Shown here in pieces: positions 11,200 through 21,543 of a stretch of 64,000 nt of DNA. Position 1 is the stretch's first letter. Every line of letters starts with the position of its first letter. The notes under the pieces are model-generated. The model did not search any database. It saw only the letters and a program-made list of their open reading frames with translations, and was not told the origin of the DNA. Both the position numbers and the translations under genes were made by a program. The stretch comes from Fistulifera solaris (taxonomy: Eukaryota; Bacillariophyta; Bacillariophyceae; Naviculales; Stauroneidaceae): assembly GCA_030295235.1 (NCBI GenBank), contig AP026124.1, positions 992,001 to 1,056,000 on the forward strand. The letters are read 5' to 3'.

Positions 11200-12760
11200 C
11201 TGGGGTTACCCTTGCTCTTCTTTGCCTTGTGTGCCGCACGACCAAACTGTTCTCCCGGCATTTTTCATTGGAACTTCTTCATCCGGTGGCACTACTGCTA
11301 TCATCGGCTTTAGCTGCTGCTGCTTTAGCAGCTGCGGCCGCTTTCTTCTGTTGCTTCTTGTTTTTCTTCTTTGCAGCCCGTGCGGTTTTCACGTCTGCCT
11401 TCTGACTTTCCGTCAAAGCGTGGAAAGCGCCGGCTGCCAGTTACCGCCTTTGACCTCAACGGACAGCTTCTTCCATTCAGCTGCTGAAGACGTCTTTGCA
11501 TCACCACCTGCGGTCTGCATTCCCGCGACCTGACGACCTTTTCTTCTTACTCTGAGAACTAGACAAGCGATTGTTCGAGTTCACAGTGGAAAAATACTTC
11601 TGGGTTGCATCAAGTCTTCCATCAGCTCGTTGTTCCCGTAGACATGCAGCTTTGCTTGAGACAAGACATCACACGTGATCCCGCTCAAGAAATCTTGCAC
11701 CTTTTTCTCGACTCAGGAACAGGTTCGCCACAGTAAGAAAGTTCGTTGTGAGCCTGCAAGTGCGCAGTGATGTAGTGATCGAAGGTGTAGTCACGCTGAG
11801 GTCCTGCGACACTGGGCGTCCGCAATGTCATTGTAAGCTTTGGTCTTACGGTTCAATCTTCCATTTGCAGTGTCAGTCTGTCCTTTTAAGGTAAGGATAG
11901 CCCTTCTTCCATCCTTTTGGGTATCAAACTGCTTGATGTAAGTCCATCCGGGCCCATCTTGCACCAAAGCCTTGAATTCATTCCAAACTCGCAAGTTATC
12001 AGCTTGATAATGATCCCCAGAAAGTACGGTACAATGGTGAAAGCGTGCATCAAAAGTCGGATATGCTGCATTGAGTTCTGCTGGTGTGACTTCTTCCTTA
12101 TCACGGAAAACATAGTCCAACGGAATTTCTGCTGCACCTCGAATGCTACCAAAGTAAGTTTGCACAGCTTCCCAAAACTTGACCCACTCAGACATCTTTT
12201 TTCAACTTCGGGCGGCTTCTGCACATCTTGATCCTTCATGGACGCTGCATATGCCTTCAATTCCGCCACACGACGGCCGAAGTGTTGCTCAATTCTGCAA
12301 CTGTGAGGTGTGCAGGATTCGGATTTTCAACACCCATCCGAAGTCTGTAGAATCGCCCCACTTTCTCACAATCTTCAAGTCTTCAACAGTCTTAGGTGTT
12401 GGGTGCACTCTCACATTTGCCGGCCTGTTTGGATGAGGATACTTCAAAATTGAAGAAATTGTCTGTGCAATTGTGTCCTCCTCCATTGCCAACAAATCTG
12501 CTATGTTCGCAATGTTATTCCATGCAAGTTCAGCCCTGGTTGCGCGTTAATACCCAATCGAGTCTCCAAGAGGTTGTTCCATGAAGCCATGTTGAGAGAC
12601 CACTTCTTCTTTTAAAACAGGACAAAGAGAAATTGCAAGAGATTGAGCGTTTTCGCTCGTGATGTACTGTGACTCGAAGAGTAGTAGTACAGATTGAACG
12701 TAGAGTAAAATTGCTTGCAAAAACGAAAATGTCTCCGCAGCAGCAATTGTCAACTTGTCT
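11200..12760 (-). pseudogene. Copia gag region
   Basis: Open frames at 12753-12547, 12495-12289, 12269-11886 and 12195-11791 together resemble a Copia gag. They include helical text such as SEWVKFWEAVQTYFGSIRG and the YPTFDARFHHC segment. The rest, 11790-11200, is lysine- and alanine-rich in broken frames. I cannot see an intact CCHC zinc knuckle. Confidence 0.65.
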
Positions 12761-12824
12761 TGTGCTGTTGTGGTTCAAATCGAACTCCTTCGACCTGAAT
12801 CAAAGCTGTATGGGTCTGATAAAC

Positions 12825-13009
12825 ACAGTTAATCCTATTCACGGCAGCAATAGAATGAAATAGAGGCATGCAATAGATGAATTACGTTACACCTTCTAAT
12901 CATGGAGATGACCACCATGTGTTGCATGTTGCGACCGCTAACGCGAGGTACGACGGCTCATCCGTAACGGCCGTACATCCGTCAACCGTAGCATGACCGG
13001 ATTCGCTGT
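12825..13009 (-). repeat. LTR copy 3 (right, 5' LTR in element orientation)
   Basis: This 185 bp copy is the same unit as the left copies with two single-base deletions (accgctaacg and ccgtaacgg). It abuts the right copy of the host duplication directly, so the LTR now lies about 95 bp upstream of the carboxypeptidase start codon. Confidence 0.9.
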
Positions 13010-13275
13010 CTTTGCCTTCGTTTTTGGCCACGGCGAAAGAGGAAAAACCAAAATATTGAAATATTGCAGTTCTTCCATATAAGCAATCGTTTATTTCTAA
13101 AGAATGATATTATTCATCGGGATTTCGAAATGGGTGTGGTGTCTTTTTCTTGTGCAATGTTGGAGTCAACACGTCCGGTCGTCGCCGTTCGGAAAACGGC
13201 GTTACCCATCCGTCCGGTATCGCTGGATCAAAGAAGTCACCACCATTCAAGAATACGAATTGTGGGACTCGCATC
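13010..13275 (+). repeat. Right copy of the ~267 bp host duplication
   Basis: This copy is continuous with the rest of the carboxypeptidase gene and keeps its frame, so it is the functional version. It starts exactly at the outer edge of the right LTR. Confidence 0.95.
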
Positions 13276-15274
13276 AAATCAAAGAGGAGTTGGAACGATG
13301 GGCCTCCCATTATCCGCAATTTGTTCGGCTCACAACGTCACAAGACGCGTACGATATTCGCCGACGGCCGGTCGAGCGGAGGATTGCCCCTTTGACGAAG
13401 GTGACGGCTGTAAAAATTACATTCTGACTGTACAAGACTTTGAGGCGTATCCGGAAGGGTCGGAGGCCTCGAGGCATCTTCCCGAAGTCCTATGGAGTGG
13501 AGAATTACACGGGGACGAACGAGTTGGCCCGACCGCGGTGCTCGAGGCCACATCACTGCTTTTATCGGCAGCTGCATGTGAGGCACTGCCGCGTCGAAAT
13601 CTCATGCCAGATGGCGATGATGAAGAAATACAAAAGGCGTGGGAACGGGAACAGCAGTTAGCGGACACTTGTCGAACGGAATTACGACAATTTGGTATTG
13701 AGGATCAACATCGGAAATGGCTTGCCAGACTGCTTTCGACGCGACGATTGGTCGTTGTACCGACAGCAAATGCGCTAGGTTACTATAGAAGCCAACGAAC
13801 AGAAAATGGAGTGGATGCGAATCGTGATTTTCCCTTTGATTTGACGGATCCGAAACAATGTATGACGACCATCGCTGGACGAACTTTGAATGAAGTCTTT
13901 CGAGAACACTTGTTTCAGCTATCGCTTACGTTTCACGGCGGTACAGAAGTCGTGAGCTATGAATGGGGAGCACCGTCCTATGAAGGCTTCGCGTCACCGG
14001 ATGATATTGCACAGTCTGCTATTGGAGGTGCCTATAGCCGGTTTGCGGGTGGTTGGTCTACTACGAAACCGTACATTTACGGAAATATGAACGAACTCGT
14101 TTATCCTGTCAGAGGCGGTATGGAAGACTGGGCGTATGCAGGATCGTGGGATCCCGATCGAGTCATCGCCTGCGAGCCGGATTCGTTTGGTGGCTATCCG
14201 AAGGAAAAGACTATCTATAACAATTCAACTCTTCGGGTATTCAACATGTTGATCGAAACGAGTCACAAGAAAATTCCACATAAATCGACTCTGGGCACTT
14301 CTATGGATGTCATGCGCAGTGACACTGAGGCGAATGGTCATGTTTCTCGTAACATTCGACTAGCTTTGCTTTCTCTCGAGCTCGTTCAGCCATATCTTTC
14401 GGTATCATCCATTAACGGATATAGCTTCACAGACGACATCGTTCCACAGTACCCGCAAGAAGATTTGTATTCATGTAAGGTAACAAAAGCGCTGAATGTT
14501 TCGTCGGCCTTGACCGAGCTTACAATCCAATGGACTGTTGGAGGAGCCTTGCACATTGATGACACGCAGTTGTGGTATGGAAAATGGGATGACGCGTTGA
14601 TGAACGAACTGAGCTGTTGGTCGCAGCCCTCGGCCGAAATGTTGAAAGATGTGTTGACGAAGGCTTCGCCTATCGGGACCACGAGCAGCAAAGGTGGTTT
14701 TGCGTCAGGATCCCCCGTCGGAGGCGCCGGTGCTACATTTTCAGCTCTCATTGACACTTCATCGTTTGAAGTTGGAGATGAAATTATTGTCATCGCGCTG
14801 GCTGAGGTCGACAAGGGATGGAAAGATCAGCCTAAAAACACTAAACCTCAGGTACCACCGCAATCACACATTGTTAATGCAAGAACAAATCCTGAATGGT
14901 ATCACGAGGTTGATGGAAGCGTCATCCAAGGCAGAATACAATGGTTTTCGACGCCCGCGACCTTACATGTTGTGAGCTCTTCCAGTTCAGAAAGCGTTGT
15001 GGAAACTCAAAGCCGATATAAGCCTTCGAATGTTTCTCCGACATCAAGCTCGGCAGAGACGCACGAAAGGAAAGGAGAAGCATTTGTCAAAATCACAACA
15101 CTGTTAACTGTTCTAGCATTTTTTGGTGCGATATTGCTCATGGGACAAATAATACTTAAAAGACGATTCAGGATTGCAAAGCGCAACAGAGTTCTTCAAT
15201 ACGTGGATGGAGAATCAGTCGAGTTACCCGGAATATCGCAGAAAAATGGATATGCTGATCAAGAAATTTTATAA
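13104..15274 (+). CDS. Membrane-anchored M14-type zinc carboxypeptidase
   Basis: This is a metallocarboxypeptidase expected to remove C-terminal residues from peptides in the secretory pathway or at the cell surface. The ATG at 13104 gives a hydrophobic signal (MILFIGISKWVWCLFLVQC) and the pre-catalytic ELWDSHQIKEELERWASHYP segment. The catalytic domain follows: GELHGDERVG (zinc-binding H and E), NGVDANRDFP, TFHGGTEVVSYEWG (third zinc ligand), and GGMEDWAYAGSWDP. A C-terminal membrane span (LLTVLAFFGAILLMGQIIL) and a basic tail at about 15085-15200 suggest a type I membrane protein. One base appears to be missing near 13360-13370, where the frame changes inside DAYD/PTAGRAEDCPFD. Its native upstream region is cut to about 94 bp by the Copia element. 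Confidence 0.85.
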
Positions 15275-15419
15275 TGAATTATTTTTCTTTAAAGTCATGT
15301 TAATTAGACAACTAAAACTATGTTAAATCACGTATGCTAGGATTAAATTGCATCTTATTCGATTAGTAAAACAATCGTGTGCAGCTCTTGAAGGCAGTGC
15401 TTTATACATTCTAAACGAA

Positions 15420-16982
15420 TCATGACCCATTTTGATTAGATTCTTCCATTGCAACGTTGGCCGAACTTGGCTGAGGGACATCGTCGAGTTCTTCGGCTTG
15501 ACCAAGCATTTTGAACAGCGAAGCTTGAATGACTCGTTGCCTCTCTGATGTCATACCCATTTCTTCGAAGTCGAACCCATTTTCAGAAGGTTCTCTTTCA
15601 GGTTCCGTTCTCGTTCGATTTGCTGCGGCGGAAGAGCTGTTGGTTTGACGTCGACGAGAAGCACGCTTCTGATACATCTCAAAGTACCATGGAGGGTACA
15701 TAAGATTCATCGACGTGGGAACATCCAATGCCCACTCAGCAGGAATTTGAAGACATGCCTGCAGGAAAATGGCGGCGGAATCAAACATGAATTTTGGGCG
15801 TGGCGAGTTATGGTCGCCCTCGACAATGATAATATTTTTATCGCCAGCATACCTGTCGAAAAGTTGCTCGGAATGGTGCTTCTTAATAAAATCATCGTGC
15901 TCTCCCGCAACGAATAAAGCTGGGATGAAACACTTGTCCGCATGAGTTATAGGAGATATTTTCTTGAGGTTAAACCCAGCTTGTTTGGTGACTGAATTTT
16001 GAAGCATTTTGATTGCTAGCCCAACGACGAAGTTGGGAACAATTATCCCTTGTTCTCGACCCTTGTCCACCAGCTCTTCGCAGAGTTGCGTCAAATCGGC
16101 AAAGGGTGAATCCAAAATCATGCACGCTATCGACGGATCCCGATCTCCAAACATTAGCGCCGTTGCTGCCCCCATCGAGCGCCCCCACAATGCGATTGTT
16201 GAAACAACATTCGTCGCGCGCAAATGGGCAACAACACAAGAGAGATCCTCTCGTTCATTGTAGCCCAAGCTCACATATTCACCATCTGACTTCCCTGATC
16301 CGGCAAAATCGAATGCAAAGACCGCAACACCCAGCGATAGGAGGTACGAAAGTTGCGGCAGAACTTCAACTCGAGCCGAAGAGTTTCCGTGCATATATAC
16401 AACCACAGGAATTCGGTCAGTAGCTCGTTCAACTGGTTCCCAATGAGAGCATTCTAAATTGAAGCCGCGCTTTGTCCTCAAAGTGAAATCCGTTCTCGTA
16501 AAGCGTTCACCGCAAAATGTAAAGGCCGGAGGACCAAGGCTTTCCATCTAGATGTTTCAACGATTAGGAAAGATGACTTCCGAGCAATTGGGCAATCAAA
16601 TTAACATACTCACCTTATAGTCAGCACGAGGGGGCCGAATAATCGCATTTACGAGCTCTTGATAGCCTAATTTGGCCATTTGTATGTATGACAATTTTTT
16701 CGGATCTTGCTGGGCTGGTGGTTGCTCTTGTTGCTGCATGTGTTGTCGTTTGTCTCGATGCTCAGGCTGTCCCGATGAATCTGAATGACCTGATTCTCTT
16801 GAATCCCGCATGTGTACATGACCTCCCGTCGAGGCACCTTCATCCTTCATATGTTTTGGTTGACATTGTGGGGCAGCTGTACCAAAGTTAATTTTCTGAT
16901 CAGCATCCGGCGATTCCATATTGAATCCCTCTTCCAGAAACACCTTGCCCCCTGGTTCCTCTTCTGATAATACGTTCCCCAT
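15420..16982 (-). CDS. Alpha/beta hydrolase (ABHD17/serine aminopeptidase-like), probably N-myristoylated
   Basis: Two exons, 16982-16614 and 16547-15420, are joined over a 66 bp intron (16613-16548, GTGAGT to CTAG, phase 0), giving 498 residues. The hydrolase domain has the oxyanion YMHGNSS segment, VAVFAFDFAGSGKSDGEY, the nucleophile elbow GRSMGAA, LDSPFADL, and a late acidic residue and histidine (GEHDDF, EGDHN). The protein starts MGNVLSEEE, a good N-myristoylation consensus, followed by a low-complexity Gln/His-rich linker. By analogy with ABHD17 depalmitoylases it could be a membrane-tethered lipid or protein thioesterase, but substrate is inference. It is divergent from CMSS1. Confidence 0.82.
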
Positions 16983-17414
16983 TGCGGACTTTCAAGTTGC
17001 TATCCTATCGTTCATAGATCTAGCCCGTTGATGAAGGAATTGTTCATCGTCGTCAATGAAAAATTGAAGGTCGTAAAAACTCATCGTTATGGTTCGACAA
17101 CACCATGACCATTTTGTCCGTTGACGGTTTCTGTCTATTGCGAACAGTTGAGCGTTGCGTCATCAATACCAAATCCTCTCATGTCTTTTGCACCCCCAAA
17201 CAAATTCACGGTTTTTACATAAGTTCGTGCCATGCACTTTTTGAATCACGTCTTTGTGACGTGCGATGCTTGTGACGTCACGTTTCGAGCGAAGAACAGA
17301 CGGAACCCATTTTTACTTTTCAAGCCACCAAAAAAGAAATCGCGCTTTTGTTCTTCCTTCTTGCCTTTGACAAACCACACATACTTTATCAACGCAATAC
17401 ATCTAAAAAACACA

Positions 17415-18278
17415 ATGGGCGGAGACGACTTAGGAGATGACCCTTGGATACAAGATTTTGTCGCCGACAATGATTTTGAAGAGGAAGTTGTGGCAGTCGA
17501 AGTCAAGAAAAGAAAAAGTGACGATATTTCGGAAGAACAGCCAACAAGAAAACGGAGAAAGTCGCCGGAACAACTCATTGCTGAAGCAGGAAAAGGAATT
17601 GAAGACCAGTCAGTAGAAGAGCAGGCTACTTTGATTACGACGGTCGTCAAACACAACAGCATATCGTCCCTAGAGAATCCTATTGCAGTTGACGATATTT
17701 CCTTCACGGGAGGATCGTTCGTCAAAGCACCAAATGAGGGATGCTATGCGGATCGTCTTCGTCCATTATTGTCAATGAAGAAGATAAGAAGATGGAATCA
17801 ATCGCAAAGTCCTTGTGTGGTCATCGTTTGCCTATCAGCTCGACGAGCGGTTGAAATACTGAAAGAACTGACTTCGTTAAAGTGCAGGATTGCCAAGCTA
17901 TTTCCCAAGAACGGTTCAGTGGAACAACAAGCGAAAGAACTACAGAGCTTTCATTTTCCTATTGTGATTGGCACTCCGCATCGTCTTGCCGCTCTCAGTG
18001 GATGTAGAGGCTACGGAAGCGACCAGTTTTTGAAATTCAACAAAACTATGCTCCTTGTGATTGACTCGTATGTTTCCAACAAGATGTATTCAGTGGTAAG
18101 TCCAATGCATCGCTACTTCTTTTTAAAAACCGTATGTTCTTAGCTTTCTCATCCCTGTACATCAACCACAATCAAGATTTCACTTCCAGACACAGCCCCC
18201 GACTGTGCGGCGTTGCTACGTGACGCAGTTCATCCTCAACTAAAACAACGACAAGACTTAAAGCTAGCATTCATTTAA
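17415..18278 (+). CDS. CMSS1: CMSS1/Cms1-like ribosome biogenesis protein
   Basis: Cms1 family proteins associate with the 90S pre-ribosome and resemble an inactive DEAD-helicase lobe. I choose the ATG at 17415 (MGGDDLGDDPW); an in-frame ATG at 17232 would add a stretch with no family resemblance. An acidic/basic low-complexity N-terminus precedes VVIVCLSARRAVEILKEL, AKLFPKN, VIGTPHRLAAL and MLLVIDSY, the helicase-like motifs kept in this family. Exon 1 ends at 18095, the intron is 18096-18143 (48 bp, GTAAGT to TTAG, phase 0), and exon 2 (18144-18278) ends LKQRQDLKLAFI, matching the family C-terminus. Confidence 0.82.
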
Positions 18279-18470
18279 CTTTTCTGAAGCAAGCATGAAG
18301 AATGACCGCATTTCAAGAATTAGGTATCGTTACTTGTAACACGCTTGGGGAAAACTGTTTCGTTACAAGATTGTAATGACCATTGGGTACAGCCGATGTT
18401 GTCGATACATTGGTCTCAGCCTCAATTTCAAACACACTGAGTTAAAAGAACATCTTAACTAGAACATAGA

Positions 18471-20869
18471 TTAGACATCCAAAGGAACAGAAATAAACGA
18501 TGTCTGGGTCGTGTTCTGACTGTCAAATGGATCGATTTCGCGAAGATGAGCGACTGCTGCTTCAAACGAGGCGAAATAATACCCAGTTTCTCCTATTCGG
18601 TTGATAGGGTCACAAATGGTACGAAGCAAAACACAGAGGGCGCACGGTCGCGCCATTTCCGCCTTGACGACGCAGTAGATAAAAACAGGCAAAAATTCAT
18701 CCGCCCCTATGTGACCATGTCTCTCGTCTTCACAACCTTTGAGACGCACCAAGATTCTATTGATTTCGCTTGCGGCGTCAACAATGGCTCGAAGTTTGAT
18801 ACAGGGCAACGAGCTGAGTCCTACACCCTCCTTCAGAATTTTTGCCACGGACTCCCAATGATGAAGAGTGTTCTCACCCATTGAGAAAAACCTTCCAGAG
18901 TGCTTGCTGAGTGCGCGCATTTTGTAATGAGCTTCAATATCTTCATGCCGCCAGCCATTTACAAGCCACTTTGATAGTACACTTCGTAAAGGAACATACA
19001 CTTCAATTTCTATTTGCTCGCGAACTGCCTCACGTACGAGTTTGTCCCAGAACCCTCCCCCGTGCAGCGATTCATGAATCCTTGGGTGAAGCACGTCGTA
19101 AGATTCTCTCTCAGATATTGATCGAAGGTCATGCATGCATCCTAGTAGAATGATATCTTGCAAATGATCTATAAACGCTTGAACACGGGACAGTTCTTGA
19201 ATGGCACGAATTTTTAGAGCCTTTTGCCTTCGGCTTCTAGATGTTCGATTTCTTCTAAAGTAGGTTCATGAGATCGTGTCCCATCAACGAAGTTTTCGAC
19301 AGTGGCACCCATGGTATCAAGCAAAAAAATACGATAGACGTAACGTTGAATACTCCTCTTCAGTCCTAGCCGAACGTGACTCTCATTTGCGTCCATCTCG
19401 TGGATTTCCCCGTCATTTTCATGCCACCCAACATCTACCAAAGACCCAACTACATTATCCCAGCCCAAAAAACATTGAACATGATGAGCCACTTCCGCCA
19501 TAGCCGGGTGAATGTCCTCCTTGTAAATCATGGCAATTAAAGCGCGTAAGAACGATTCTAGCTGACGCATTTTGCTAGCCTTGTCGGATGACCGTTCCTT
19601 CACGATAGGACTTCCAAAAAGAGACAGCGGGCTTTTTGGAAACGGAAGCGATGCAATTGAGTTGCAAATCGGTAATGTCGCCGCCCGCAAGTCCTGAAAA
19701 TCCTTAAAGTACCTGACAGGAGCGTACCATTCCCGGCCTGACTCAACGTCGTAAATCCAAATTGTATAGGCTGTATCATTCTCGTTCTCGTAGGCGTTCA
19801 AGATGCGGACACAAAGCGCCTTTCTAACGCCAACTAGAGGGACGATGATCTCCTCGTCCTTCCCTTTCTTGGGTATGAATGTGAACGAGCCATTCATTTC
19901 CCATAGTCTTGCTCTTTCATTCAGCTGCATAAATATCCTGTACTCTTTCACTTCCTTTTTAGTGGAAAGCAGTTGCTGTGATACCATCCTAGCTATAAAT
20001 GGATGACGTAGATTGCGTTCGGAGAGACAGTTGAGCGGTGTCGAGTAAAATGGCCGCTCCGAGCGGAACGATATCTCAAAGGAGGGAAGCTCTTCCAAGA
20101 AATCAGACGTGTCTAGGATCGATTGAGTAATCATAGAAGTCGGCGCTCCGTCATGCTGAGTGTCATATTGTTTTGTCTTTATTTTTTGCCTCAAGCAATG
20201 CAACACCACTGGATCCGAGGAAAGAAGCAACGTGCTCGCTAATCGCTGTAGTACATTATTGGACTCAGTGCCATGCGAGAAAAAGGACTGCCCATTCACC
20301 CCAACAATAATATCTCCAGGTTTAATTCCCGCTTTTGATGCTGGGCCCTCTGCATCTTCGACATTGATACCAATGGGACGACAGTTCAACGAATGGACGT
20401 AAATTGAGCGATTTTCTGCGAGCAGATTCATCCCAAGCCCAATCAACGGATCTCGCACCAGCACAGCAGAAAAGAGATCGCCGTTTGTTACCATAGGAGA
20501 ATTTGCTGAACAAGTAAAGACCTGTTCCTCGAATCTCTCGATAAGTTCCGAATACAAGTGAGGCGCACTGAGAGATTGTGCTCCAGCATGTTCATCCTCC
20601 GCTTTCCCATAAAGAGATGAGAAGTGTAACTCCTTGGTGCGTCGAGTCCTTTGTAAGATGTCACAATGCATTTCTTTCAAATCGTCAACGGTTTCTTCTG
20701 GAAAAATTTGCTTGAGCAATGCTATTCCTTGAACATCGTTGTTGACATCTTCAAGCTCGTTCAGAGAGACAGAGTCGGAAGAGATCGATAGTATAGAATG
20801 GTTGTCTGGATGTATCGAACTAGCATTTTGTTGTTCTGACTGCATTTTAAGGGTATCCCCCGCCATCAT
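18471..20869 (-). CDS. PDZ-PX-VPS9 protein, putative endosomal Rab exchange factor
   Basis: Reading from the start: a PDZ domain (GPASKAGIKPGDIIVGVNG, around residue 165-230), a PX phosphoinositide-binding domain (YTIWIYDVESGREWY to KMRQLESFLRALI, about 360-465), and a VPS9 domain near the C-terminus (GADEFLPVFIYCVVKAE, then GETGYYFASFEAAVAHL). VPS9 domains are guanine exchange factors for Rab5-family GTPases and PX targets endosomal membranes, so a role in endosome traffic is likely. The frame changes once at the T4 run 19222-19225, where one missing base would join EHLEAEGK to ALKIRAIQEL. I therefore treat both frames as one gene of about 800 residues. Confidence 0.78.
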
Positions 20870-21543
20870 GACATGCTTCTGTTGGCAACCAGTGGTTTCA
20901 CGATGTTGTTTTTACTAGCTTTGAATAAAAGCTGGAACAATCAACTTCTTCTCTGTAAGGCGAGATTTGAGTGTGTGTGAACTGGGAATCAATAATTTCA
21001 ATCCCAAGAAATTTATTAGACTATCACGCTTCTATCGTAGGTCAGACTAAATAAAAGCAACCTTCTTACCCACACACCCGCTTAAGAAAGCAACGCTAAA
21101 GTACTCCATTACAGATTTAGTAAAAATAGTGGTCACTGGGACTATAAGGACTTTGAAGTGCTCGATTGGTAATTGAAGGCCGTATTGCATAGGTGGTCAG
21201 CAAATAACCAAAAACATCTCTTCAATGACAGAAAAAGACTTTTTTGAAACTGGTCCTTTAACAGGTAACAGATAGAGTAATACTTTACTTGAGCTATGAA
21301 TCGTTTAAACTTTGACTTCCCTCGGAGGATTAGTTTCTAGTTTCGCAGGCGAGTGTAGCCTGAGTCCTAAAAAGCATAAAAAATGCACTTCAAGAACCCT
21401 ATCAATCTGAATAGTCATCGAAAAATCATTCGGAACTAGTGTTTACATGGTAGTTTAATTTAAAAAAAATAAAATAAGCGATAATTTCTAGAGGTTATCA
21501 AAATCTACCAAAGACTCTTGTACATCTTAGATGGACTTCCCAA
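20870..21543. other. Intergenic region
   Basis: This AT-rich interval lies between the start of the PDZ-PX-VPS9 gene and the end of the E2F gene. I see no credible coding, no repeat array and no RNA gene. Confidence 0.6.

Larger units (their letters stand above)
6485..13009 (-). mobile_element. CoDi-like Ty1/Copia LTR retrotransposon, coding strand minus, frame-disrupted
   Basis: The element is bounded by ~187 bp direct repeats (6499-6685 and 6686-6872 at the left, 12825-13009 at the right). On the minus strand it encodes, in order, gag, aspartic protease, integrase, reverse transcriptase and RNase H. Integrase before RT defines Ty1/Copia. Protease reads ELDSHADTVVAGRN, integrase has the LITDN and QNRAESEVREIKR motifs, RT has ARFVADGHKVDEP and a VDDL catalytic core, and RNase H has WFSKRQTTVE. 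The reading frame changes many times by single bases, so the copy as assembled cannot make a full polyprotein. It lies between the TLDc gene and the carboxypeptidase gene and has displaced most of the latter's upstream region. CoDi assignment rests on overall diatom-like protein character and is an inference. Confidence 0.93.

Noticed and set aside
11222-11533. Plus-strand cysteine-rich frame in the gag region
   Set aside because: It is the antisense of the lysine/alanine-rich gag tail, with no start context or family similarity.
13064-13370. Carboxypeptidase N-terminus read in the frame of the main body
   Set aside because: That frame (MQFFHISNRLF...) has no family resemblance, while the frame from ATG 13104 matches the usual pre-catalytic helix.
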